A DNA stretch of 64,000 bases from Evansella sp. AB-P1 (lineage in GTDB: Bacteria > Bacillota > Bacilli > Bacillales > Salisediminibacteriaceae), in contig NZ_JARUKY010000017.1 of NCBI RefSeq assembly GCF_029688925.1, forward strand, positions 44,892 to 108,891. The letters are read 5' to 3'. Positions 1-9,421 of this stretch are shown here, one piece after another. The notes beneath the pieces were generated by a model that did no database searches, had not been told where the DNA came from, and saw only the letters and a list, made by a program, of their open reading frames with translations. The position numbers and the translations under genes are program-made. Position 1 is the stretch's first letter. Every line of letters begins with the position of its first letter.

Positions 1-39
1 GTAAGATGAGAAAAAAGACCATATATCTATAAATTTGTT

Positions 40-870
40 CTAGTTTTTCTCATCCTTATTTATATTAAAACAAGAGTTTTGAAAAATAACCGTTGGTTCA
101 GTTTTTAATAGTTGCAAAGAAGATATTTTTTTATAATTTGCCATATACGACTTCACCATATGAAATCCTATGCTATAGCCAATCCATTTAGGGTAGCCAT
201 TAGTTCCACCATAAAGATAAGGGACATGCTTCTTCCTTCCTTGTAACATCTTTCTGTCCCCGATCCCTCTTTTCCACCAATTAATTAATAATTCTTCCGA
301 GTATAATGTCATCCATGGAGCAACATAATTATTTCCTAACCTCTTTTCTACCTCCCATTCTGCCAAACCCTCCATAATAATGGATTCTAATAAAGTAACA
401 TTCTTTTCATTAACATCTTGATGGAATAAACGACAGGCATGATGATATTCATGCAAGAGCAATGCTTTTTTTTCTTTAATTGGCAATTTATCTTTTATAA
501 ATAAAAGGATAAATTCAGGAAATGTGATCCCATTCTTTCCTTTCATACCCTTCATTAGCCAATTATTATTCCAATCAATAGGGAATAAAAAAATATCTAC
601 ATCTGGACCTTTAAACTCTAACTGAAGTTCCTCAAAATACTCCTGCACTCCTTTACTTTGGCCTTTTTTTTGCCAACGAATCCATTGCTCCTTTGTCTCC
701 AAATTTACATGCAACATTCCTTGTCTATACAAAAAATGAAGCCATTCTTCTTCCGTCCATTCCGGGAAATGGTGCATCATTTTATTAAAAGGAGGAACAT
801 CCATAAGTCTCCCCCCTTCCACTTTATCAAAAAGATGCTTTAACCAAACTCTTGTATTAATAAATGGCAA
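40..870 (-). CDS. yjaZ: YjaZ-like DUF2268 putative zinc metalloprotease
   Basis: The 276-residue protein carries an HEYHH motif (H140, E141, H144), the HExxH zinc site of gluzincin-type proteases, with a glutamate-rich helix (ESIIMEGLAEW) about 25 residues later that could supply the third ligand. This is the layout of the DUF2268 family, to which B. subtilis YjaZ belongs. No signal peptide is visible, so it is probably cytosolic. The TTG start is supported by AAAGGGG nine bases upstream. In B. subtilis yjaZ lies directly beside fabF; here fnr and liaFSR lie between them. Substrate unknown. Confidence 0.8.
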   Translation of the reverse strand: MPFINTRVWLKHLFDKVEGGRLMDVPPFNKMMHHFPEWTEEEWLHFLYRQGMLHVNLETKEQWIRWQKKGQSKGVQEYFEELQLEFKGPDVDIFLFPIDWNNNWLMKGMKGKNGITFPEFILLFIKDKLPIKEKKALLLHEYHHACRLFHQDVNEKNVTLLESIIMEGLAEWEVEKRLGNNYVAPWMTLYSEELLINWWKRGIGDRKMLQGRKKHVPYLYGGTNGYPKWIGYSIGFHMVKSYMANYKKISSLQLLKTEPTVIFQNSCFNINKDEKN

Positions 871-897
871 AAAACATTTCCCCTTTCTAGTCTTTGA

Positions 898-1216
898 CTA
901 CCCTGAAAATAAGAATGTGCAGCATTAGAAAAATATAATATTGTACCAAAAATAGTTCAGTAGTGAAGGGCAGCGACTCCAGTGGGATCAGCACGATCCG
1001 AAAATCCCCTAAAAGCTTACTGTGTAAGTTTTAGGAAGTGAGTCCGTGCCCGCGGTAAAGAAGCCACTATGATTGCAAACGTAGTGAAGCAGAATAGATG
1101 TCGCACTTATGCCTGTGGTGAAAGCTGTCACCTGTAACGAATGAACTCCCTTGGAAGAATAATTTCAACCCCCATGGTGCAAGTTTCACTTGTATGGAGG
1201 TATACCCTAAAAATAG
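898..1216 (+). repeat. Composite interspersed repeat, copy 1
   Basis: This non-coding block is bounded on the left by CTACCCTGAAAATA and on the right by a degenerate TACCCTAAAAATAG. Inside are the GTTCAGTAGTGAA / GCGACTCCAG segment, a GTGCCCGCGG segment and the CCATGGTGCAAG...CTTG hairpin segment shared with other copies at about 10.7, 53.9 and 63.8 kb. The first 170 bases closely match the reverse complement of 63840-63991. No ORF or transposase is present. Confidence 0.8.
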
Positions 1217-1279
1217 CTAAGAATAAATTTACAACAAGATTAGCAGAATCATTTTCATTACTATATTTTTATTCATTCA

Positions 1280-1295
1280 AGTGATTTCTGTCACA
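1280..1295 (+). promoter_or_regulatory. Fnr-type box upstream of fnr (first paralogue)
   Basis: AGTGATTTCTGTCACA matches TGTGA-N6-TCACA in 9 of 10 positions. An extended -10 (TGATATGCT, 1314-1322) places the start near 1329, so the box centre lies at about -41.5, the position of an activating class II site. This suggests autoregulation or cross-regulation among the Fnr paralogues. Confidence 0.6.
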
Positions 1296-1370
1296 CTTTC
1301 ACCATGACTAGTATGATATGCTCAAATTATCATCTTACTAATAAGCATTGTTGGAAGGGAGTTAATGTGT

Positions 1371-2084
1371 ATGGATCAATTTTCTAAAAATAATGATACC
1401 TTTTTACAACAATTAACAGATGAAAATAAGAATATTTTATTTCTACACGGAAAGGAAATAAAAGCTAGAAAGGGACAAATATTATTTTATGAGGGGGAAG
1501 AAGGGAATTTTATTTATCTTATTCGTTCTGGTCAAGTTCGTCTAAGTAAGATGACTATTGAAAATAAAAAATTTTACCTTCATTTAAAGCAAAAAGATAA
1601 TATTGTTGGAGAATTCAGTTTATTTAATGAAATGAAGTCAAGTATGACTGCAGAAGTAGTGACTGATTCTAAGTTAATAAGATTCGAACGTAAAAATTTA
1701 GAAGCATTATTTACACAAAATGGAGATATTGCAGTTGCATTTATAAAGTTATTTGCCAAGAATACACAAGCAACGCAGGCAAAATTCTCTGATTTACTCC
1801 TATACGGTAAAACAGGAGCATTTTATTCTATATTAATTCGTTTTGCTAACACATATGGTATACCTCACAAACAAGGTATATTGATTAATATAAAACTTAC
1901 AAATCAAGAATTAGCTCATTATATAGGAACTAGCCGTGAAACAATTAATCGTTTACTTAGTGATTTAAAACGAGATAGCATTGTTGATGTATATAAAGGA
2001 AATATTGTAATAAAAAATATGGATTACTTAAAAAGACATTTGCATTGTGGCAAATGTCCACTACAAATATGTACTATTTCTTAG
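1371..2084 (+). CDS. fnr: Fnr-type Crp-family regulator (paralogue 1)
   Basis: A cyclic-nucleotide-binding-like N-terminal barrel is followed by a helix-turn-helix (TSRETINRLLSDL). The C-terminus ends in a CxxCxxxxC cluster (HCGKCPLQIC). In B. subtilis Fnr three C-terminal cysteines with this spacing plus Asp141 ligate an oxygen-labile [4Fe-4S] cluster; the equivalent Asp is D141 here (in SDLLL). The first ATG (1365) is only 3 bases from GGAAGGGAG, so the ATG at 1371 (9 bases) is preferred. It is one of three such genes in the window, and the REtINR recognition helix predicts TGTGA half-sites. It stands alone, convergent with liaR. Confidence 0.9.
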   Translation: MDQFSKNNDTFLQQLTDENKNILFLHGKEIKARKGQILFYEGEEGNFIYLIRSGQVRLSKMTIENKKFYLHLKQKDNIVGEFSLFNEMKSSMTAEVVTDSKLIRFERKNLEALFTQNGDIAVAFIKLFAKNTQATQAKFSDLLLYGKTGAFYSILIRFANTYGIPHKQGILINIKLTNQELAHYIGTSRETINRLLSDLKRDSIVDVYKGNIVIKNMDYLKRHLHCGKCPLQICTIS

Positions 2085-2133
2085 ATCGGTTCTTTCCTTC
2101 TACGATTTGTTTAGTCTTTAAAAGTAATAAACC

Positions 2134-2763
2134 TCATTCTTTTGTTAAATGATGCTTATTAGCATAGATTGCTGCCTGTGTTCTGTCCTCCACTTCAAGT
2201 TTTGATAGTATATGACTAACATGCGTTTTTACTGTTTTAATACCAATATGAAGTGTTTCCGCAATATCTTTATTCGTTTTTCCTTGACCGATTAAAGCTA
2301 ACACTTCCTTTTCTCTCATTGTAAGCTCATCATGTTTTGGTTTAGCATGCATATGTCGAAACATTTTTTGTGTCACTTGCCCCTGAAAAGTAGGAAGATT
2401 TTTTTGGGCATTTCTTATGGCACCAGCAATTTCATTAGCTGAAGAAGTTTTTAACAAATAACTAAAAGCACCAGCCTCCATGACAGGGAAAAGCATCTCG
2501 TCATCAAGGTAGCTTGTTAAAACAATAATCTTCATATTTTCATTCGCTAAAGCTTTTGTTGCTTCAATTCCATTCATTCCATCCATTAATAAATCCATTA
2601 AAATAACATCAGGCTTTAGCTCTCTTGCCTTCCTAACAGCTTCATGACCATCAGACGCTTCACCTATTACCTCTATATCATCTTCAATACTTAAGTATGT
2701 GATGAGTCCCATTCTAACCATGTCATGATCGTCAACAATTAACAATCGAATTGGTTCAGTCAT
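2134..2763 (-). CDS. liaR: LiaR-like response regulator
   Basis: A NarL/FixJ-type response regulator: the receiver domain has an acidic pocket (DDHD) and phosphoacceptor D57 (ILMDLLMDG), followed by a LuxR-type helix-turn-helix (LTMREKEVLALIGQGKTNKDI). It is the last gene of liaF-liaS-liaR, and overlaps liaS by 8 bases. In B. subtilis LiaR controls the response to lipid-II-interfering antibiotics. The usual targets liaI-liaH are not next to it here. The ATG at 2763 follows GAGGAG by about 10 bases; an in-frame TTG lies just upstream. Confidence 0.9.
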   Translation of the reverse strand: MTEPIRLLIVDDHDMVRMGLITYLSIEDDIEVIGEASDGHEAVRKARELKPDVILMDLLMDGMNGIEATKALANENMKIIVLTSYLDDEMLFPVMEAGAFSYLLKTSSANEIAGAIRNAQKNLPTFQGQVTQKMFRHMHAKPKHDELTMREKEVLALIGQGKTNKDIAETLHIGIKTVKTHVSHILSKLEVEDRTQAAIYANKHHLTKE

Positions 2764-3925
2764 CAAAGTTCATCTCCTCTTTTTGATTTGAACGAACAAT
2801 TGGTATACGAAATTCCAATTTTGTACCTTTATTTGGATATGATAATACAGTAAAATGTCCACCAATCTCGACCATTCTTTCCTTCATGGAATTTAATCCA
2901 TAACTAACATTTTGTTTATTTGATACTGCTTCCACATCAAAACCAGTACCGTCATCCTCTAAAATGAGTAGCACTCTTTCCCCATTAAAATGAGAATGAA
3001 ATTGTAGCCTATTCGGATTCCCATGTCGAAGGGCATTTGAAATACCTTCTTGAATTACTCGAAATAATTGTTCTTCCATACCAGGAGCTAAATCTGGTAA
3101 TTCAGACAAATTACAATGAATATCTAAATGAGGATGCTTTCTCTTTAATTCATCAAATAACATAGTAATTGCTTGCTCCAATCCTTTTCCCTCTAAAGTA
3201 ACTGGACGTAAATGCATAATTAGTGCACGCAATTCCTGCTGAGCATGGTGAACCATTTTCTCCGTTTGTTGAAAAACACCTTTTGCTTTCTCAGGCTTTT
3301 GTTCTAGTAATTTTGGCATAGCACCCAGTGACATTGAAACGGCGAATAACTCTTGACTAACGGCATCATGTAAATCCCTTGCAAGCTTTCGCCTCTCTTC
3401 TAAACTAGCTGCTTTTTCCGCTTCTGCTATTAGCTGAACATTTTCATCTAAAATTCGCCTCATAGAAACGATTTGCTTCTCTACATCAATTGTTAGATCA
3501 TTAAATTGTTCTGCAAGCTTTTTTATTTCATCGTCCCTCTCCACTTTTATTCCTTGCCCCATTGAACCACGTTGAAATTGTTTTAATTGATGGATGATAT
3601 ATGTGATACTTCGCTTTAAAGAGATGGCATAATTATACGTAAAAAACCAAGCAGTACCTAAATATACAGTAGAAAAAAGTAGTAATAAACTAACATATGA
3701 CCCTAAAGAAGTAATCGTTGATTCCATTTGAGGTTCATTTCCAATTAAATGATTAATATAATCAGGTGCAACGGAATAAATAATAAAAATAATGACAATG
3801 GATAACGCAAAAGCTATTACTGTAATTTTGAATTGTAGACGTAGTAAATCCCAAAGAATACCTTTTAAACCTTTTTCTCGTTCAATAATTGGATTTTTGA
3901 TTTCCCTTATTACTTTTTTAGTCAA
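2756..3925 (-). CDS. liaS: LiaS-like sensor histidine kinase
   Basis: Two transmembrane segments (about residues 33-51 and 76-98) flank a short external loop, then a HAMP-like linker and a HisKA_3 dimerisation helix with phospho-accepting H186 (LARDLHDAVSQ). The C-terminal ATPase domain has N-box (QEGISNALRHG) and G-box (EDDGTGF) motifs. Such intramembrane-sensing kinases need the LiaF partner encoded just upstream; the two genes overlap by 8 bases. The TTG start is preceded by GGAGG at 9 bases. Confidence 0.92.
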   Translation of the reverse strand: MTKKVIREIKNPIIEREKGLKGILWDLLRLQFKITVIAFALSIVIIFIIYSVAPDYINHLIGNEPQMESTITSLGSYVSLLLLFSTVYLGTAWFFTYNYAISLKRSITYIIHQLKQFQRGSMGQGIKVERDDEIKKLAEQFNDLTIDVEKQIVSMRRILDENVQLIAEAEKAASLEERRKLARDLHDAVSQELFAVSMSLGAMPKLLEQKPEKAKGVFQQTEKMVHHAQQELRALIMHLRPVTLEGKGLEQAITMLFDELKRKHPHLDIHCNLSELPDLAPGMEEQLFRVIQEGISNALRHGNPNRLQFHSHFNGERVLLILEDDGTGFDVEAVSNKQNVSYGLNSMKERMVEIGGHFTVLSYPNKGTKLEFRIPIVRSNQKEEMNFDD

Positions 3926-4739
3926 CGGTTAATACCTCCACATCTCCAATATTTAAATTAACGTGAAGGATTACCTTTTTCTCCGCTTCATGAAAATTTG
4001 GACTGGTATATGTAGCATTTCTCCCAGTACCTGAATAAGAATCGTCAAATAGTGTAACGTCTCCTAATCGTACATTCACAAAAGCTTTAATTGCCATTTC
4101 ACGAGGCACTAGGATTTCCACATCACCAATCCACCCTTGTATATCTACATGGTTTTCACCTGTTTTAAGGATTGCTCTGGTTAAGTCCACTTCAATACTA
4201 CCAATCGTCATGGATATGTCTGCATCATCTATTTCGAAAGGTTTTTTTCCTAATGATACTTCACCAATAAAGGTATTATACTTTACTCGATTCCTATGCT
4301 TTTTTTTAATATAATTCTGATTCCGGTTAGACATATTATTTCTATTGTCATTATCTTTCGTTTCTAAATTAATGACAACATCTTTATTACGATCAAATAT
4401 TATCTTAAAACCCACATATACAATGAGAAGCGGCCATGTCCAGCTCCATAGATCTGACAAACGAAAGTAAAACCATCCAGCGTTGTTCCCTAAAATAACA
4501 ATACCTACAGCAAGAATAATTGCCCCCCAAATCAGTTTTCCTACGTTCAATTTACTCCTACGTAGACTATGGAAAAAAAATACAACCCCTTCAATAAACA
4601 CTTTCATCCCAATAATGACGATCAAAATTGGCCAGAAAGTAGATAATAAACTTGCTGCATTAGTATCTATAAGGCCCATATTCGATAATAGAAAGATAAT
4701 TCCAATTGTTAATATAAGTAAGCCAATTATTTTTTTCAT
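3918..4739 (-). CDS. liaF: LiaF-like membrane inhibitor of LiaRS
   Basis: The N-terminal half contains about four hydrophobic segments (for example residues 1-20, 30-57 and 69-113). The C-terminal soluble part has repeated beta-strand motifs (NIGDVEV, RLGDVTLF) typical of the LiaF/YvqF C-terminal domain. In B. subtilis LiaF keeps LiaS inactive until envelope stress. First gene of a tight three-gene operon with liaS and liaR. Start ATG has AAAGGAG at a good distance. Confidence 0.9.
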   Translation of the reverse strand: MKKIIGLLILTIGIIFLLSNMGLIDTNAASLLSTFWPILIVIIGMKVFIEGVVFFFHSLRRSKLNVGKLIWGAIILAVGIVILGNNAGWFYFRLSDLWSWTWPLLIVYVGFKIIFDRNKDVVINLETKDNDNRNNMSNRNQNYIKKKHRNRVKYNTFIGEVSLGKKPFEIDDADISMTIGSIEVDLTRAILKTGENHVDIQGWIGDVEILVPREMAIKAFVNVRLGDVTLFDDSYSGTGRNATYTSPNFHEAEKKVILHVNLNIGDVEVLTVD

Positions 4740-4958
4740 TTTATATCTCCTTTATGGTCACTAAAGCCATTATCTTTATTGTAGCCTTTTCAACCATACC
4801 CGCCAATGCTTTTAACTTAATCTAACTTATAAATTTCACGATTTATATAGTATAATCATACCTTTAAACAATTCATTCCAAAACAGGCCTTGGACCGTTC
4901 TTATCTACATCTTGAGGCGGAGAAACCTCACCTTCTGCTAATGATAAATGCACAAAAA

Positions 4959-4996
4959 GCCATTACCTCTCTAGAAGTATTCTAAAAGGTAATGGC
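4959..4996 (-). terminator. Rho-independent terminator after fabF
   Basis: GCCATTACCT pairs with AGGTAATGGC around an AT-rich loop, followed on the minus strand by CTTTTTG. The rest of the 300-base gap between liaF and fabF shows no gene. Confidence 0.8.
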
Positions 4997-5039
4997 ATAA
5001 TTTAACTTTAAAAATCAATAGAATACACTAAACTTGATC

Positions 5040-6281
5040 TTATTGTTCATACTTCTTAAAGGTTAACGCAACGTTATGGCCACCAAATCCAAGGGAGGTA
5101 CTTATTACTGCGTTTACTTCCTGATGGCGTGCTTCATTAGGTACATAATCTAAATCACATTCAGGGTCAGGTGTCTCATAGTTCATTGTTGGAGGAATAA
5201 CATTTTCTTGAATAGCTTTTACAGAGAATAAAGCTTCAATTCCACCAGCAGCTCCTAATAAATGTCCCGTCATAGATTTCGTAGAACTAATGGCTAGCTT
5301 GTACGCATGATCACCAAATACTGTTTTTGCTGCAATAGTTTCGTATTTATCATTATACTCTGTACTTGTCCCATGAGCATTCATATAAGTAATTTCTTCA
5401 GGCTTTAACCCTGCATCCTCTAGAGATTGCTTCATAGCCCGAACTGCCCCTTCTCCTTCTGGTGCTGGAGCAGTTACATGGTACGCATCTCCTGTTGCAC
5501 CATAACCACATATTTCGGCATAAATATGTGCACCTCGTGCAAGTGCTGAGTCTAACGATTCTAGAATTAATATTCCTGACCCTTCCCCCATGACAAATCC
5601 ATCACGATTTTTATCAAATGGACGACTAGCTGTTTTAGGATCTGGGTTTGTTGACATAGCTTTCGCTGAACTAAAACCAGCTAATGCCATTTCTGTAATA
5701 GGTGCCTCCGCACCACCTGTAATCATGACATCTGCATCCCCTCGCTGAATTACCTTAAAGGCATCACCAATGGAGTTTGCTCCAGAAGCACAGGCTGTTA
5801 CGGTACAGGAGTTAATTCCTCTAGCACCAAGAGTTATGGATACTTGTCCTGAAGCCATATCAGGAATCATCATCGGTACGAAAAAGGGGCTAACTCTGCG
5901 ATGACCTCTTTTTTCATACATTCTGAATTGCTTTTCATATGTTTCCATTCCACCAATACCAGAACCAATCCATACGCCTACACGGTGAGAATTAGAATCA
6001 TCAATTGTTAACTTTGCATCCTTTACTGCCATTAATGAGGCTGCCACCGCAAACTGTGTGAAACGGTCCATTTTCCTAGCATCTTTCGGATCCATAAAAA
6101 CACTTGGATCAAAATCCTTTGCCTCCGCTACAACTTCTGAAGGAAACTGCGCAGATTCATATTTTGTTAATTTATTTAATCCGGATTCACCTTTAATTAG
6201 GCGATCCCATGTTGTATTTGCATCATTTCCAAGAGGAGTGACTGCTCCTATCCCAGTTACTACGACACGTTTTTTATCCAT
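5040..6281 (-). CDS. fabF: 3-oxoacyl-[ACP] synthase II (FabF)
   Basis: A condensing enzyme of fatty-acid elongation: it joins malonyl-ACP to a growing acyl-ACP. The thiolase-fold catalytic Cys lies in VTACASGA, and the two catalytic histidines in NAHGTST and TGHLLGAAG, the Cys-His-His triad of FabF. Length 413 fits the family. The ATG at 6281 is preferred over upstream codons because GGGAG lies at the right distance and the product then begins [10 protein letters not shown]. It follows fabH by about 50 bases, so the two are probably cotranscribed. Confidence 0.96.
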   Translation of the reverse strand: MDKKRVVVTGIGAVTPLGNDANTTWDRLIKGESGLNKLTKYESAQFPSEVVAEAKDFDPSVFMDPKDARKMDRFTQFAVAASLMAVKDAKLTIDDSNSHRVGVWIGSGIGGMETYEKQFRMYEKRGHRRVSPFFVPMMIPDMASGQVSITLGARGINSCTVTACASGANSIGDAFKVIQRGDADVMITGGAEAPITEMALAGFSSAKAMSTNPDPKTASRPFDKNRDGFVMGEGSGILILESLDSALARGAHIYAEICGYGATGDAYHVTAPAPEGEGAVRAMKQSLEDAGLKPEEITYMNAHGTSTEYNDKYETIAAKTVFGDHAYKLAISSTKSMTGHLLGAAGGIEALFSVKAIQENVIPPTMNYETPDPECDLDYVPNEARHQEVNAVISTSLGFGGHNVALTFKKYEQ

Positions 6282-6334
6282 AATACTTATCTCCCTTCCT
6301 ATATACACTTTTCCTTATTATTGCTAAATAAATT

Positions 6335-7267
6335 CTATCGTCCCCACTTCATTGCAACAGAACCCCACACGAGACCAGCACCGAAGCCCACTAGAACAAG
6401 TATGTCACCATCATTAATTTTACCATGTTCCACCTCATACATTAATGATAATGGTATAGAAGCAGATGATGTATTTCCGTAATAATCAACGGTCCTTGAC
6501 ATTCTTTCAACAGGAAGTTCTAATCGTTGTCTAGCTGACTCCATAATTCGGATATTTGCTTGATGTGGAATTAAGAAATCAACATCTTCCTTCGTTAGTC
6601 CTGCCTTGTTCACTACATTCATGGATGATTCACCCATTTGTCGCACTGCAAATTTAAAGACCTCTCGTCCATTCATATGAAGGAACTCTTTTTGTTTAAT
6701 ATGTTCGCCGCCACTTCCATCTGAACCTAATTCAAAAGATAAAATTCCGCGATCTTTAGCCACTTCTCCCATAACAACGGCACCTGCACCATCTCCAAAA
6801 AGAACAGCAGTATTTCGATCTTTCCAATCCACTAATTTTGAAAGTTTTTCTGCTCCAATAACTAATATATTTTTATAAGACCCTGTTTCAATAAATTGCT
6901 TTGCTGTAACTATTCCATAAATAAACCCAGCACATGCTGCACTTATATCCATTGCAGCTGCTTTTTTACACCCTAATTGATGCTGTAGCATAGAAGATAT
7001 AGATGGAAAAGCTTGATCTGGAGTTACTGTTGCAACAAGGATCATATCAATCTCTTCAGGGGAAATTCCTGCGTTTTCTATAGCATTAACTGCAGCATAA
7101 TATGACATATGAGAAGTATCTATATCATCAGACGCAATACGTCGTTCTTTTATTCCTGTCCTAGTTCGAATCCACTCATCATTTGTATCAAGTTTTTTTT
7201 CTAAATCGGCGTTTGTTACAATTGTTTCAGGTACATATTTTCCAATGCCGATAATTCCAGCGTTCAT
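6335..7267 (-). CDS. fabH: 3-oxoacyl-[ACP] synthase III (FabH)
   Basis: Initiates fatty-acid synthesis by condensing acyl-CoA with malonyl-ACP. The 310-residue protein has the active-site Cys in DISAACAGF (C112), His in the PHQANIR motif, and Asn in YYGNTSSAS, the Cys-His-Asn triad of KAS III. AAGGAGG precedes the ATG. It heads the fabH-fabF unit and lies just downstream of a FapR-like operator. Corresponds to fabHA in the B. subtilis gene order. Confidence 0.96.
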   Translation of the reverse strand: MNAGIIGIGKYVPETIVTNADLEKKLDTNDEWIRTRTGIKERRIASDDIDTSHMSYYAAVNAIENAGISPEEIDMILVATVTPDQAFPSISSMLQHQLGCKKAAAMDISAACAGFIYGIVTAKQFIETGSYKNILVIGAEKLSKLVDWKDRNTAVLFGDGAGAVVMGEVAKDRGILSFELGSDGSGGEHIKQKEFLHMNGREVFKFAVRQMGESSMNVVNKAGLTKEDVDFLIPHQANIRIMESARQRLELPVERMSRTVDYYGNTSSASIPLSLMYEVEHGKINDGDILVLVGFGAGLVWGSVAMKWGR

Positions 7268-7326
7268 AAATGGTTCCTCCTTAAATATGTTAACTTATTT
7301 CTACTTTATGGTGATTATACTTATTA

Positions 7327-7343
7327 TTATGACCTAGTACTAA
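7327..7343 (-). promoter_or_regulatory. FapR-like operator before fabH
   Basis: The 17-mer TTATGACCTAGTACTAA is a near palindrome resembling the FapR operator (TTAGTACCTAGTCTTAA type). A TATAAT -10 lies at 7319-7314 on the minus strand, so the operator covers the -35/spacer area. FapR repression relieved by malonyl-CoA is established for B. subtilis fabHA-fabF; its use here is inference. Confidence 0.65.
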
Positions 7344-7401
7344 AAAAAATGCAATCGTTACTTACTAACACTCTAAACCTGAGCAATTTCCAAATAAGTA
7401 A

Positions 7402-7433
7402 ACAAAAACTCCGTATTTATACGGAGTTTTTGT
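7402..7433 (-). terminator. Terminator after the YGPN-repeat gene
   Basis: AAAACTCCGTA-TTTA-TACGGAGTTTT is a perfect hairpin with T runs on both strands. It lies just past the stop of the leftward gene at 7449. Confidence 0.8.
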
Positions 7434-7448
7434 TTTGAACAACATTTT

Positions 7449-7835
7449 CTATCTCGGACCATAGTGAGGGCCAAAATTTGGTGCATAATCAGGACCATAA
7501 TTCGGACCATAATTTGGACCGTAGTTCGGGCCATAATCAGGACCATAATGAGGGCCATAGTTCGGGCCATAACCAGGACCGTAATTTGGACCATAACTTG
7601 GGCCATAGCCTGGACTATGAGGGGGTGGATAAGGTCCTTGAGGTGGATATGCTGCATGTGGAGGTGGTGGATTATTATGACCAGAGAATACTGTTGCTAG
7701 TAATCCTCCGCCTGCTAACCCAGCTACAAAAGGCAACACTGGTCCAAATCTCCCTGATTGCCCTCCATGATGGTGAGTTCCTGGAGTAGGATGATTTCTA
7801 TAAAATCCGTGCTGGTACAACATCGGCGAGTGCAC
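7449..7835 (-). CDS. YGPN-repeat Gly/Pro/Tyr-rich protein, possibly spore coat
   Basis: The protein starts with a His/Gly-rich segment, passes a short hydrophobic stretch (about residues 33-50, FVAGLAGGGLLATVF) and ends in about 13 tandem YGP(N/G/D/H/S) tetrapeptides. The composition recalls Bacillus coat or surface proteins, but no family was recognised. The GTG start is supported by AAAGGAGG nine bases away; the first ATG has no such site. The repeat gives long spurious ORFs in other frames. It sits between fabH and med, where B. subtilis has other small genes. Confidence 0.7.
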   Translation of the reverse strand: MHSPMLYQHGFYRNHPTPGTHHHGGQSGRFGPVLPFVAGLAGGGLLATVFSGHNNPPPPHAAYPPQGPYPPPHSPGYGPSYGPNYGPGYGPNYGPHYGPDYGPNYGPNYGPNYGPDYAPNFGPHYGPR

Positions 7836-7963
7836 GATAAACTACCTCCTTTTTCCTTGAAAACTGACAAGGTCTTCAGTAGTTATCATATGAGGACATT
7901 CATCTCTGTGTTCCTGTCCATACTCTGTCGTACTTCCTTTAGTACACCATTATGAAAAAAAAG

Positions 7964-8296
7964 TTATTTGCCTATATCTTGGTCTTTCAACGCTTCCATT
8001 AATTCATGAAACATCTCATCCACTCTAGTTTGTAGTGCTTTTTCTTTATCATTTTTTGGCTTGTTTCTCTTTAACTCTTCATACGTATTCAAAAAGTTAT
8101 CTACATCCTTCGAACCAATTTGACTGATTGCTAAATAAGCTAAAAATGTAACATTTGGACGATCGTCCTGATGTAATAAAGAACGTAATGGTTCTAATAA
8201 TTGTTTACCTTTCTGAAAATCCTTATTGTGAATAGCCTCATATCCATCAAGAACTCGTTTTGCCATTTTTTCAATTGCTTTATTTTCTTCCTTCAT
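7964..8296 (-). CDS. Hypothetical helical protein downstream of med
   Basis: A 110-residue soluble, charged, mainly helical protein with no signal peptide and no recognised motif; the pattern of paired helices is reminiscent of a TPR-like fold, which is a guess. It occupies the place of comZ in the B. subtilis med-comZ order but is longer than ComZ (63 residues) and not visibly related. A strong terminator separates it from med, so it probably has its own promoter. Confidence 0.6.
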   Translation of the reverse strand: MKEENKAIEKMAKRVLDGYEAIHNKDFQKGKQLLEPLRSLLHQDDRPNVTFLAYLAISQIGSKDVDNFLNTYEELKRNKPKNDKEKALQTRVDEMFHELMEALKDQDIGK

Positions 8297-8355
8297 AGAA
8301 ATAACCCACTTTCGAATTTTACTTTGTACTTCGATGATGAACTTTTAAAAGAAAA

Positions 8356-8385
8356 AATGCAAATGATATCATTATCATTTGCATT
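8356..8385 (-). terminator. Terminator after med
   Basis: A 13-bp perfect stem (AATGCAAATGATA / TATCATTTGCATT) with a 4-base loop, followed on the minus strand by TTTTCTTTT. Confidence 0.9.
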
Positions 8386-8396
8386 ACATTCCCTGT

Positions 8397-9356
8397 TCAC
8401 TTTCCACTTTTTTCATGTGGTAGTAAACCTGAATCTATGTAGACTTCAATAGCACCTTCTATTTGTTGTCGAATAGCATCAGGAACTTCATTACTAAATT
8501 CCCCTAATGATATAACTTCTTCAGCAAAATCAAAATACAAATTCCCTTTATCTAAAGTATTATTCACATAGGAATTTGCCACGTATTCATAAAGCTTTTC
8601 TACATGTTGCACAGTACTTGTCAAAACGGTAGATTCCCCTAAATCAATATGATCTCCAACATATCCAATAGCATAGTTTTCTGACTCTTTTATTTTTTCA
8701 ATGATGGCAATATGATATCCATCTCCAGCTGGATAATATATATCTACACCACTTTTATTCATCTCATGAAAAAAATCAATAGCTTTTTGAACGTTTTCCC
8801 AGCTGTAAACATAGTCAACTTGCACATCTACTTCAGGGTTATTTAAGGTTGCTCCTTCTACAAAGCCTTCTACTTCTGGCTGAAAAGGAAAAGCAGCAAT
8901 AACACCTAAACGATCTGTAACTGTCATCTCACTTGCTAAGAGTCCCGCAAAATACCCCATTGCATACCCTTCAAAATGAAGGCTAGTTATATTATCACCT
9001 TCCACTTCCGTATTAAAAACAACAAAGTGGATTTGAGGGTGTTTATCATTAAGTTCCATAAATGGTTCACCAAATGAATGCCCATGACCAAAAACTAGAT
9101 TAATTCCTTCATTACTAAAGCTTTCAATAGCATCAAATATCTGATCTCTTGAATTTACATCCTCTTTAACGAATACTTGTACGTCTAACTTTGATTGTAT
9201 ATTTAATATACCTTGATAGGCTTTACTATTCCAACTGTTATCATCAATAGGATTTGATAATAATAGTCCCACTTTTTCAAGTTGGTTTTCTTCTGCTTGT
9301 ACACAACCTGACAATAAAAAAACGAGAATGAGACCTATTTTAAGGAAATAATCCAT
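8397..9356 (-). CDS. med: Med-like BMP-family lipoprotein
   Basis: A signal peptide with lipobox FLLSGC (C18) is followed by a periplasmic-binding-protein fold of the BMP/Med type (VGLLLSNPIDDNSWN, later GYAMGYFAGLLA). In B. subtilis Med positively affects comK expression. Position between the hydrolase gene and the fabH side matches the B. subtilis order yjaU...med...fabHA. The length (319) fits the family. The ribosome site GGGAG is rather far from the ATG. Confidence 0.85.
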   Translation of the reverse strand: MDYFLKIGLILVFLLSGCVQAEENQLEKVGLLLSNPIDDNSWNSKAYQGILNIQSKLDVQVFVKEDVNSRDQIFDAIESFSNEGINLVFGHGHSFGEPFMELNDKHPQIHFVVFNTEVEGDNITSLHFEGYAMGYFAGLLASEMTVTDRLGVIAAFPFQPEVEGFVEGATLNNPEVDVQVDYVYSWENVQKAIDFFHEMNKSGVDIYYPAGDGYHIAIIEKIKESENYAIGYVGDHIDLGESTVLTSTVQHVEKLYEYVANSYVNNTLDKGNLYFDFAEEVISLGEFSNEVPDAIRQQIEGAIEVYIDSGLLPHEKSGK

Positions 9357-9421
9357 CTTTTTTTGACACTCTCCCTTGTTATGAATCCCTAAAGTAAGAT
9401 AGCAATTTATTAAAAATCCTT

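Noticed and set aside
898..1216. Group II intron or insertion sequence
   Set aside because: No reverse transcriptase, transposase, domain V-like sequence or terminal inverted repeats; the ends are direct repeats of TACCCTGAAAATA.
7470..7620. CRISPR-like short repeats
   Set aside because: Period is 12 bases without spacers; it encodes the YGPN protein repeat.
7373..7789. Overlapping ORFs in three other frames of the YGPN array
   Set aside because: The 12-base DNA repeat keeps several frames open; only the frame with AAAGGAGG and GTG at 7835 has a proper start.
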